This document shows positions 54,801-64,000 of a stretch of DNA of 64,000 nt, piece by piece. The notes under the pieces are model-generated. The model was not told the origin of the DNA. It saw nothing but the letters and a program-made list of their open reading frames with translations, and did no database searches. Each line of letters opens with the position of its first letter. Positions within the stretch are counted from its first letter, which is position 1. The position numbers and the translations under genes are program-made. The stretch is from JAEZBP01 sp963832725 (GTDB lineage Bacteria > Myxococcota_A > Polyangia > Polyangiales > Sandaracinaceae): assembly GCA_963832725.1 (NCBI GenBank), contig CAWHVG010000007.1:407937-471936 (forward strand). Reading direction: 5' to 3'.

Positions 54801-57800
54801 CGAGATCGACCGCGCAGCGCTCGACGCGCACGGCAACACCGTCGTGAGCCTCGACCCGCTCGGAGACCCGAGCGACGCCCAGGATCACCGGCGCACCTAC
54901 ACCTACGACGACGACGGCCTGCAGGTGCTCCGAACGGAGATCGCGGTCACCAGCCCCGAGGGCGAGGCGTACCGCCTGCGGCGGGAGTACGCGTACGAGC
55001 CGGCGCTCGATCGCGTGATCGAAGCCACGGGGTGGATCGTCGACGGCGCGGGGGCCACCTCCGCCCGCAACTCGACCTTCTACGACTACGACGAGCACTC
55101 GCGCTTGATCGCGATCGCCAGGCCCGGCGACACGCTCGAGGCGCCGAGCTTGGAGGTGAGCTACGAGCTCGGCGACCCCGCGAGCCGCATCGTGATCGCG
55201 CGGAGGAGCACGGCGGGGGAGACGCCCGACGTCGTGACCGCGCGATGCCTCGACGGGCGCGGGCGGCTCTTCCAAGAGGTTCGACAGGTCCGTGAGGGCG
55301 ACTGGCTCGCGATCGGCTTCGCGTCCATCAACCGCCAGGGCGTCGTCGTCCGCGTCTACCAGCCCTACACGAGCGAGTCCGGAGCCTGCGCGACGGCGCC
55401 TCCCGAGGGAGTCCGTTACGTCGCCGTGACCATCGACGGCCTAGGCCGGGCGATCGGGGAGCGGCGCCCCGACGAAGACGTCTTCGGGACCGCTTCCGAG
55501 ACGCGGATCGAGCATCTCCCCCTCGCCACGCGCGTCTTCGACGAGGACGACCTCGACCCGACGAGCCCCAACGCGGAGACCCCCCAGCTCGTACGGACGG
55601 ACGGACTCGGCCGCACCATCCGGGTGGAGCAGTCGCTCCGAACGGAGGACGGGATCGAGCGCGCCGTCACGTCGCTCTTCTACGACGGCCGCGGCAACGT
55701 CGCGGGATTCGTCGACGCCGCGGGTCACGAGAAGCGTCAGGCGTTCGACCTGGCCGGGCGCCTCGTCCGGCTCGAGGACCCGAACAGCGGCGCCGTGGAC
55801 ATTCGCTATGACGCCGCGGGGAACCCCATCGCGCGGACCGACGCGCGGGGGGTGACGCTCCGCACGGAGTACGACGGCGCCAACCGGGTGGTGGCTCGCT
55901 ACGACGAGAGCGACCCGGAGCGCACTCGTAGCACCCTTCGCTACGACCAGTCGTCGGATTGCCCGGAGTGCACGAACGCGGAGAACAGGCTCGTCGAGGT
56001 CACCTACCCCCTCCCCGACCCAATCGCACATCGGCTGGGCGGAAGCCTCGGCGTCGACCGCCTCGCCTATGACGCCCGCGGCCGGCTCGTTCGTCAGGAG
56101 CGTCGACTGGGTGCGCGGTCGTTCATGCTCGAGGACGGCCTCGATGGGGTCGACCGCGCCATCCTCACTCGCTTCCCCGACGGCCAGACCTTCGAACGCC
56201 GCTTCGACGGAATACACCGCCTCGTGGGGATCGATGGCCTCGTCGACCAGGTGGAATACGACGGGCGAGGCCAGATGGCCCGGGTGATCCGGGCCGATGG
56301 CAGCGACGAGACGCTCGAGCACGACGCGCTGATGCGGCTTGCCCGCATGACCGATGTGGCTGGCGGCGGGGAGGTGCTCGAAGACCTGTCGTTCACCCGC
56401 GACCGCCGCGGTCAGATCGTGGAGCTGGCGGACGCCGCCGCGCCGGCCGGAGCCCTCGACAACGGGACGCGCCGCTTCACCTACGACTCCTTCCACCGCC
56501 TGGTCCGCGAGGAGGCTGCCACCGGCCTCCCGCACGAGGATGTCGTCGACTTCGAGTACGACCTGATCGACAACCTGGTCGGGGCGACGAGCAACCGTGG
56601 CGACGCGAGCGCGGGCCACGTCGGCGCGCTCACCTACGACCCCGAGCGTCCCTCGATCGCGTCGCAGATCGGCCAGCTGGCGCAGGTCCACGACGAGATC
56701 GGGCAGCTCGTCGAGCGCGACGGCGTGGCGCTCACCTGGGACTTCCTCGGGCGCCTGACCGAGGCACGCCGTGGCGACCAGGTGCAAGGCGTCTTCGCCT
56801 ACGCCGCCGACCAGCAGCGCGTCGCCAAGCTCGAGAATGGCGCCCTGACGCTCTACATCGGCCGTGACTTCGAGGTACGCGACGGAGTGAGCCGGGCCTA
56901 CGCACGCATCGGGCCGAACCGCCTTGCGCGGAGCCCTTCGACGGCGCTGTCCCCCACCCTCTACGACGACCCCGACGGCGACGGGACAATCACCGCGGCC
57001 GACGCCCTGCTCGAGGACGACGCCGCGCAGCGTGAGGGCCTGCTTCACGCCGCCGCGCGCCGTCTGCTCTACGACGCCGCCCCCGGCCCGGTCCACCTCC
57101 ACCACGATCACCTCGGCAACCTCGTCGCCGCCACACGCGCAGGCGACGTGGTGGGGCGAGTCAGGCTACCACGCCTTCGGTGAGGTGCGGGCCGAGGAAG
57201 GCTTCATCGACGAGCGGGGCTTCACGGGTCAGGAGCGAGACGCGAGCACGGGCCTCCTCGCCTTCCAGTACCGCCACCTCGACACCTTTGGTGGCCAGTG
57301 GGCCAGCCCGGATCCGTCGTTCGAAGCGATTGGCGACCTCCGGGTAAACCTCGCCGAGCATGTCGCCCGGTACGGCTACGTTCGTGGAGACCCGGTCGAC
57401 CTCGTCGATCCGAACGGACTCGAAGGCCAGAACGCGGCCGGTGCGGTTGTGCTGAGCACTCCATGGGCCCGGACCCTCTACGACTATGTCGTGAGGAACC
57501 CAGAGAAGTTCAAACCACCCGCCGGCGGCGCCGTATTTTGGTCATATCCGAACCGGCCACATGCGGAGAACTGGGCACGAGACGAAAATCAACGGGCGGG
57601 CAGGACTGTCCAGAGCACGCTCGAGATGACGCCGGGCGGGCGGTTCATGAATGGACTGAGACTCGGTCAACCCGGTTCAGGCGTTTCCGCTGAAGACGCT
57701 ACCGCCATCTGGACGCTCATCTCCGACACTTTCGCCGGCCAGGCGGAGGGAGAGACCTCCGTGTTCCGACAAGGCGCAGGGTTGCACAACCCAGCCGGAA

Positions 57801-57979
57801 ACTGGAGGGTCTTCCCCCGCCACGAGCTGGAACGACTGAACGCAAACAACCGGGTTCACTCTCTAGTCGACAGAGATAACCAAGGTGGGGTGACGCAGCG
57901 ACAGGGGCCACGAAGGCGGCAGAGCACGCCGATCGGCGCTGCGCCTCAACGGCATCATGTCAACCCGAGGTTCCATTGA
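51804..57979 (+). CDS. SpvB/TcdB-mid/RHS protein (fused Tc-toxin BC type) with variable C-terminal toxin-like domain, frameshifted
   Basis: About 2058 residues across four frame changes (near 53110, 53395, 54145, 57160). Signal peptide (WLLSSLLTLLLCASAHAQ); SpvB domain (residues about 20-300; MRYSEPIAVPQGHPGMTPDL, SSTAGNGVVGTGW); FG-GAP/VCBS propeller repeats (DINGDALPDLL, DVNGDGFTD, ELNGDGLLDVV, DLNGDGLDDMV); a TcdB-mid segment (RPNLLARVENGIGMVWDVTY, YDGDEKAFRGFGQVERR); YD/RHS repeats to residue about 1790; RHS core FTGQERDASTGLLAFQYRHL to GYVRGDPVDLVDPNGL. In Tc toxins this BC cocoon holds and releases the C-terminal effector. After DPNGL about 185 residues remain: a variable effector. Confidence 0.88.
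57418..57979 (+). other. C-terminal toxin-like domain of the RHS protein
   Basis: Follows the RHS cleavage-type core (VDPNGL). No named family could be assigned. Visible: AVFWSYPNRPHAENWARDEN, TVQSTLEMTPGGRFMNG, EDATAIWTLISDTFAGQAEG, WRVFPRHELERLNANNRVHS, and a final RHHVNPRFH. The pattern W-S ... T-P-G-G ... I-W-x-x-x-S-x-x-F-A recurs in several polymorphic toxin C-termini I recall but cannot name. The junction at DPNGL is where such toxins vary between strains. Confidence 0.55.
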
Positions 57980-58005
57980 TCCGTCGACACTTGCGGAGGC
58001 TTGTC

Positions 58006-58461
58006 GTGAGGCTCGACCTGCATGCTCGCTCGTTGGTTGTGTTTACGATGCTCCTCTTGTCCGCTGGATGCGGATCGAGCGGAGCGTGCCACCCGGGAGA
58101 GGAGGCCTGCGAGTGCGCTCCGTCCACGCGCTGCGACGGCAATCTTACTTGCCTCGAAGGTATGTGTTCGGCGCCCCGAGAAATTGCGTTGAATATCCCC
58201 GCCGAGGCGCGGGCCTGCGAGGTGCTGCTCCACGACGCCGGCGGTGAGGTCACCGGGGCTCGCTTCGAGGAGGGAGTCACCGGCGCTCACGTCCGGGAGG
58301 CGCCGCGCACGGCGCTCTCGTTCGCGTCGACGGCGAACACGCCCATCGGGCCGGTGCGCGTGCAGGTCCTGGGCGACTCGCAGGCGTTCTCGGTGGAGAG
58401 CTCCCGCTGCTTCGACGCGTCGGGGCAGCCCTTGAGCGACGGCGTCCGTGGCGGCGGTTGA
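58006..58461 (+). CDS. small Cys-rich lipoprotein between RHS and giant lipoprotein genes
   Basis: 151 residues. A GTG start at 58006 has GGAGG six bases before it and gives a compact lipoprotein signal (MRLDLHARSLVVFTMLLLSAGC). Then a small Cys-rich module (CHPGEEACECAPSTRC, CLEGMCSAPREIAL) matching the modules at the head of the giant lipoprotein that follows, and a beta-rich C-terminal half (RACEVLLHDAGGEVTGARFE, VRVQVLGDSQAFSVESSRC). A TTG start overlapping the RHS stop is also possible. It sits where an immunity protein would be expected, but the export signal argues for a surface role. Confidence 0.66.
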   Translation: MRLDLHARSLVVFTMLLLSAGCGSSGACHPGEEACECAPSTRCDGNLTCLEGMCSAPREIALNIPAEARACEVLLHDAGGEVTGARFEEGVTGAHVREAPRTALSFASTANTPIGPVRVQVLGDSQAFSVESSRCFDASGQPLSDGVRGGG

Positions 58462-58473
58462 AGGAGAAGATCC

Positions 58474-61400
58474 ATGAGAGGCATTCGACTTGTTGGCTTG
58501 GCCGCGCTCCTCTTGGCGGCCTGCGATGGCGCGCCGCCGGGGAGCGCAGTCGGCGACGTCGACGCGGGGCCCTGCGAGCCGGGCGCGCTCGGCTGTGAGT
58601 GCGCGCGCGGTGACCGCTGTGGCGAAACGAGCGACGGCGAGTCGTTGATCTGCAGCGAGGGCACGTGCGTCTCCGCGCGCTGCGTCCCCGGCGGGAGGGC
58701 CTGCGTCTGCCGGAACGGCAGCGAGTGTGACGGGAACGACCTCGAGTGTCGCGACGGAGTCTGCCGACCCAGCGCGTGCGCGGCGGGCGAGGAGGGGTGC
58801 GAGTGCCTCCTCGGGACGTGCGACCGGAGCCTCTACTGCGACACGGGCACCGGCGGCGGCACCTGCGTCGACGGGATCGGTTGGCCGGGCGGCGCGTGCC
58901 CCGAGGGCGGCCTCTGCCGCGGACAGAGCCGGTGCGACAACGACACCGGAGTCTGTGTGCCTTGCTCTGCGGGGTCTTCGGGCTGTGTCCCGCGTGACGA
59001 TGCCACGTGCAACGAAGGGCTCACCCTCATGGCCGGGCGTTGCGTCCCGCCGCCGCCGATGCCGCCGGCCGACCCGCGCTGCCACACGCCGTGCCAACGC
59101 TCGCTGGTGCAAGAGGACGGAACGGTCCGAGCATGCACCGGCGGCTTCCTCGACGGCTGCATCGACGATCAGACCTGCGTCGACGGCACCTGCGTCGCGC
59201 CCGACGCCGAGGTCCCCGCCTGTGCGACCGACACCGACTGCCCCTCGTTCCAGACGTGCATCGCCGAGCGCTGCTACTCGAACTGCGAGCACGACAGCGA
59301 GTGCCCCGCCGGCCTGCGGTGCCACGATCTGGTCTGCCGCGTACCGTGCACCTTCCCCTCCACATCGGACACGGCGTGCCCGGAGGGCATGTTCTGCGAC
59401 AGCGCGGACGCCAGCGGGGGTGCGTGCATGCCGGCGGGGGCTCCCAATCCGAGCGCGCCCGTGGGCGGGCCGCCGGCGGTGTTCGATCTGAGCCACGACG
59501 CGCTCTCGCTCGGCAGCGGGACCGCGACCGTCGCGATCACGCTCCATGACGCGAGCGTGCCCCAGACGTTCACGGTGGAGCGCATCTCGCACAAGGGCTA
59601 CGACCGCGACGGGACGCTCGTCGAGGACGTGGAGAGCCGAGACGGCGGCACGCCGCTCGACTGGCTCACGATCACCTTCGCGGGGAGCGAGTTGGACGGC
59701 GACACGACGTTCGATGTCGATCCCGCTTGCGAGGAGGACTGCCCGACCCTCGAGATCCGCGCTGGGGCACCGCCCGCCTCGCGTGGGGTGTCGCACTGGG
59801 AAGGCACGCTCCGCGTGACCCACGAGACCCTGGGCGAGCGCAACGTGACGCTCTCTTGGAGCGAGGGGATCGACGGTCGCTGGTCGGGCACGATGCGCTA
59901 CTTCGCCAACTTCGACGACCGTGGGGTCGCCGAGTGGAGCGAGGGCGGGGATCGGAGCACCGCGCCCGCCACCCTCCGCAACGCCTTCTTGCTCCGCTGG
60001 ATCGCCTACCGGAGCGGGGCCCTCACCGGCGGGGCGCACGAGCTGCAGGCCATCCTCACCGCGCTGGCGACGGGATCGTGGCAGCAACCGTCGACACAAG
60101 AAGCGTGCAGCGCGCGCCTCGGCTCCGACGCCGGCGCTTGCTACCTCTACGACGAGGGCTCGCACGGCGTCGGGATCTTCACGTCGGACCGGACTCACAG
60201 CCCCGTCCCCTCGGGCGCGATGGAGATGCCCTTCGCGCTGAACCTGCGCGCGAGCACCGGCGATTCGCGGGAGCTCAGTGGGCGCATCGAGAGCCGCGGG
60301 TCGCTCCACGAAGCGGGCGATCCGGCCCTCTCCCTCACCTTCGAGACGCCGCCTGGCGCGTGCACCGGATCGGGCGGGTGCATGGCGTTCATCCGGTCGA
60401 TGAGCGCGGAGATCGGCGTGGGCGGGCGCTACCGCGAGGAGCGCAGCAGCTGTACGGACGACTTCGTGGCCACCGAGGTGCCCTGGCTGGTCGAAGGGCT
60501 CGGCGGCACGCTCGAGGAGGCGAGCCTCACCGGCGACGCCACCCGCACCGAGTGTCGCGATCGGGTCTTCCCCTTCGCGGGCGCCGACGCGTCCGCGAAC
60601 CCGAGCTTCGCCGCGGCCAACCCCATCCCGGACGGTCGCCCGCTCCGGCGAACCCTACGCGCGCTCGACGGCGCGCTCGTCGACTCGGAGACCATGATCG
60701 TCCTCTTCGAGGAGCGCTTCGAGTCGTTCCTCGATCCCACGGACGACCAGGGCTTCTCGGCGTACGGCACCATGATCCTCACGCGGCAGTCGACCGCGCT
60801 CGAGGGCGCGGACTACATGGGGAACGTCGTGCCGGCCGTCACCCGTGTGCCGCAGGCGATCGGCCTGAGCTGCGATCCCGACCTCGTCTCGCTCGCGCTC
60901 GATCGGGCCGACGGCAGCGTGGATGCCGATGACGCCGAGCCGCTCTCGCACGCGCTGATCTACGGGGTGACGCCGGGCGTCCCGGTCGAGACCTTCGATC
61001 CGGCGCAGGTGCACGCGTACTGTGACGACACGGGCCTGATCGACGGCGGCGCGGGCGGCGCCGGGGGCGCGTTGGCCACCCCCGTCCCGTGCCCGGCGGC
61101 GTCGAACGTGACCTTCTTCGCGTTCGACGGCGCGACCTATCCGTCGGCGGCGGAGATCGCGAGGCTCGCGTGCCAGACCCCCGGCAGCGACGGGCGCGGG
61201 ACCTGTGGCGACGTGCTGGCCGACTGGCGCACCACGCGCTCCGACATCGTGTTCGATCCCGTCTGGTCGTGTACCGACGGAACGCCCTACTGCGACGACT
61301 CGCGCACCGACCTCCGCATCGGGCGCACCTTCTACCGCGGCACCGGCGGCCGCGTGTTCAACCCCCTCGCGGCCGCCATCCAGCAGGCGTTCCGCTACAA

Positions 61401-64000
61401 GATCCGCTTCCGCTCGCCGGACGGCCGGAGCGTCGGCTTCGCGCCGGTCATCTGCGAGGGGGACGGAGCGCTCACTCCGTACTGCTACGACCCGGCCGAG
61501 ATCGAAGAGGTCCGCCAGCGCATGGACTGCCTGGTCGCGATCTACGACGCGTACGGGGAGCCCCCGAGCGACGCCCCTTCGCCAGCGTGGCTGATCGACC
61601 TCCGGCGCACGCTGTCCGAGAGCCTCGGCGCCGTCCAGACCGGCACGCCGCTCCTGCAGGACGGCTTCGAGAGGCTCTACGCGGAGCTCCTGATCATGCT
61701 CGGTGACGAGGCGCTCACGGCCGCCTATCGCTCGCGCTTCGACTCGGCGGCGACCCGCGGCGCCGTGTTCACGGGCTCGGCGTTCGAGCCGGGCGGCGTC
61801 GATCTGTCGGGCGTGGCCGGCTTCGAGATGCGCTCCCTCTACGAGGCGACGCAGTACTACCAGCTCGCTCTGGATCGCCTCTACGACCTCGCGCCGGCGA
61901 TGTACAGCGCGCTGCGGCGGAGCGATGTCGGGCGCGATCCCGACGACGTGATCACCCCCGAGACGGCGACCTGGTACCTCGACCGCGTCATCAACGGGGC
62001 GGCGCAGAAGGCGCAGGCCTGGTCGCGGATCGCACAGCGCTACCACGATCTGCACCGCTTCGACCTCGCCCGCAGCGTGCTGGAGCGCGCGTACGCGGGG
62101 AGCTACCTCGAGTCGATCGCCATCACGCGCCTCATGCACCGCATCGCGGACAGCGCCGGCCTCGCGAGCCGGGACGAGCTCTTGCGCGCGGTGGAGGACG
62201 CGCAGCGGCGCTACCGCATCGCGCTGACCGACATGCGACAGGTCGACGAGGATCTCGACGATCAGATCCTCTTCTTCGGCTACACGGCGGAGTACGTGCC
62301 CTTCCCGGTGCGTGACTCCGACTTCCGCGGCAGCAACGCGTTCGAGGACGTGCAACTCACGACGGACCGTTTCGTCGAGGAGGCGCGAGCGGCCGAGGAC
62401 TTCGCCATCTCGTCGAGCCGCGAGTTCGACACCGACGCCGCGGCGTTCCAGGCCGAGCTCGTGCAACTGACGCAATCCTACGAGGACCGGCTCGGACCCA
62501 TCTGCGGCTACTTCGAGGGCACGGACGGGCGCACCTATCCGGCCATCACGACCTACGCGCACCTCGACCCGCGCGCCACGCTCCTCGGTGACCCGTGCGG
62601 CGGCATGGGCAACGGGCAGATTCTATCAACTCGTCGGCCAGCTCCGGGAGTTCTCCGCACAGGTCGAGGCAGTGCGGGTACGCCACCAGCACGTGCTCGA
62701 CGCGATCGAGACGGAGCAGACCCGTGTGCAGAGGCAGTGCGATCTCATCGTGGGGACCGCCGACTATGTCTACCATCAGGGGGAGCAGGAGCTGAGCATG
62801 CAGGACACCGTCCGCGGGATGCAGCTCGGCATCGACATCGCCGATCGGGTCAACGCGGCCGCCCAGGCCGCGATCGCCGTCTCGGCGGCCGGCACGATTC
62901 CGGGCTCGTCCATCGGCCAGGTCGACGCCTCGCTCGTGGCCTCCGCGGTGGACACCGAGGTCGCAGTCGAGCTCCAGAACGGCATCAACGGGCTCGAGCA
63001 CGGCATCGCGCAGAACGAGCTCGACACCGCGCGCTGGGAGACCGAGCGTCAGTGCGACGCGCTTCGCATCGACTCCGACGCGACCATGGCGGGCCTCGTG
63101 CGCGAGGCCGACGAGGTGCACCTCGAGGCGCTCCAGGTCGCGCTCCAGCTCGAGCTCGCGTTGGCGGATCTGCGCCACGCGGTGCTCGAGGCGCAGCGCC
63201 TCGAGCAGGAGCTCGCCGACGCGGAAGAGCTCGCGATCCGGGTGGAGGCCGCGCGCAACGACCCCAACGTGCGCCTCCAGCGGAGCGACGCGATCATCAA
63301 CGCCGACGCGCTCTTCGACCTCGCCATCCGGCACGTGTACCGGCTGACGCGGGTCTACGAGTACTACACGAGCGAGAGCTACGCGGATCTCGAGCGGCTC
63401 TTCGCGATCCGCATGGTCTCGCGCGGCCACGACAACCTAGTGCGGTACGTGGCCGACCTGCGGGACGCCTTCTTGACCTTCGAGGAGGAGCGGCACTCGA
63501 GCGCCGAGCGGGTGACGCGGATCTCGCTCATGACCGACGTCTTCGGCATCCCGCGTTCCCTTTCGCAGGCCGAGCGAGAGCAGCAGTTCCGCGAGCGGCT
63601 CTCCGACCCGTCCTATCTCGACGCGAACGGTCACATCTCGGTGCCATTCCACACCGACGTGAGCCGCCTCTCGCCCTGCACGCGTAACCACAAGGTCGAC
63701 TACATCGAGGTCGCGATTCAGGGCGCCGACCTTGGCGACGACGAGGCCAACGTGATGATCTGGCAGGAAGGGACCAGCTCGGTGGAGTCGTTCGACGACG
63801 GGACGCTGTTCTATCGGCTCCCGCCGCAGCTCTCGATCGCGCAGGCCTTCTTCGGCCGGAACGACACCGTCTTCGATCCGAGCGTCTACCGGCGCATGGA
63901 GCTGCGCGACCGTCCCTACGCCAACACGCAGTGGAGGCTCGAGCTCGACCTGCGTGACGACCCGGCGAACCGGGACATCACGCTCGGCAACATCACGGAC
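58474..64000 (+). CDS. giant Cys-rich lipoprotein with coiled-coil region, 3' truncated by window edge, frameshifted
   Basis: At least 1842 residues. Lipoprotein signal (RLVGLAALLLAACDG). Residues 25-330 hold about eight Cys-rich modules (CEPGALGCECARGDRC, CVPGGRACVCRNGSEC, CATDTDCPSFQTCIAERC). Then an Ig/beta-rich region (350-800), a helical region (1000-1380), a frame change near 62620 (MGNGQI to RFYQLVGQLREFSAQ), and a long coiled coil (residues about 1385-1620; LQLELALADLRHAVLEAQRL). It ends in a beta domain (HKVDYIEVAIQGADLGDDEA) and is still open at base 64000. An AAGGAGAAG site precedes the ATG. The order helical bundle, coiled coil, beta domain recalls Tc-toxin A components, but I cannot confirm it. 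Confidence 0.7.

Noticed and set aside
57955..60309. 784-codon open frame on the - strand
   Set aside because: Antisense to the lipoprotein and giant lipoprotein genes; no motif.

Overview
The window looks like chromosomal DNA of a high-GC myxobacterium (Myxococcota, most like the Polyangiales/Sandaracinus group). The grounds are the many secreted lipoproteins whose lipobox is followed by an Asp-Ala-Gly-rich linker, MYXO-CTERM-type C-terminal tails, an MXAN_6640-type metalloprotease, a HmuY-type lipoprotein, a Ser/Thr kinase beside an ECF sigma factor, and the tail of a kinase/FGE-type protein at the left edge. No rRNA, tRNA or CRISPR was seen.

Layout. 1-5.2 kb: metabolic and envelope genes (FGE-domain tail, serine acetyltransferase, Gly-zipper lipoprotein, serine beta-lactamase-like esterase). 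5.4-5.9 kb: a degenerate 42/43-bp array phased on TCGA. 6-14 kb: secreted proteins (subtilisin-like protease, HmuY-like lipoprotein coupled to a HEFFH metalloprotease, haem-c lipoprotein, Cys-rich lipoprotein) and an FAD monooxygenase. 14-21 kb: methyltransferase, SPRY-like lipoprotein, DUF1295 and sterol-desaturase-type membrane enzymes, REP-like hairpins, and a homogeneous 43-bp array of 11 copies. 21.6-27 kb: a leftward ion-transport operon (Mg2+ P-type ATPase, then two overlapping antiporter-type genes). 27-32.8 kb: a signalling island with an EAL response regulator divergent from an overlapping histidine kinase/receiver/hybrid kinase operon that has a candidate sigma-54 promoter. 32.9-37 kb: a fully overlapping operon for a molybdenum hydroxylase (CTP-transferase-like MocA, dihaem cytochrome, 2Fe-2S subunit, Mo-binding subunit). 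36.98-37.66 kb: four abutting imperfect palindromes of 165-180 bp sharing CTAG boundaries. 37.9-44.4 kb: haem-c and Cys-rich lipoproteins. 44.6-46.6 kb: a RAYT/Y1 transposase between two repeat arrays. 46.7-51.6 kb: PhnA-like protein, YchF, ECF sigma factor, kinase. 51.8-64 kb: an SpvB/TcdB-mid/RHS protein (fused Tc-toxin BC type) with a variable C-terminal domain, a small Cys-rich lipoprotein, and a giant lipoprotein that runs off the window.

About ten genes need one or more single-base frame changes to read through (serine acetyltransferase, S8 protease, metalloprotease, several lipoproteins, monooxygenase, kinase, RHS protein with four, giant lipoprotein). Both halves keep family motifs in every case, so residual indel errors of the assembly are the simplest explanation. 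The stretch from about 14.1 to 39.1 kb shows none.

The items most worth following are the CTAG-bounded palindrome array, the RAYT with its flanking arrays, the two 42/43-bp TCGA-phased arrays, and the Tc/RHS-like locus with its lipoprotein partners.
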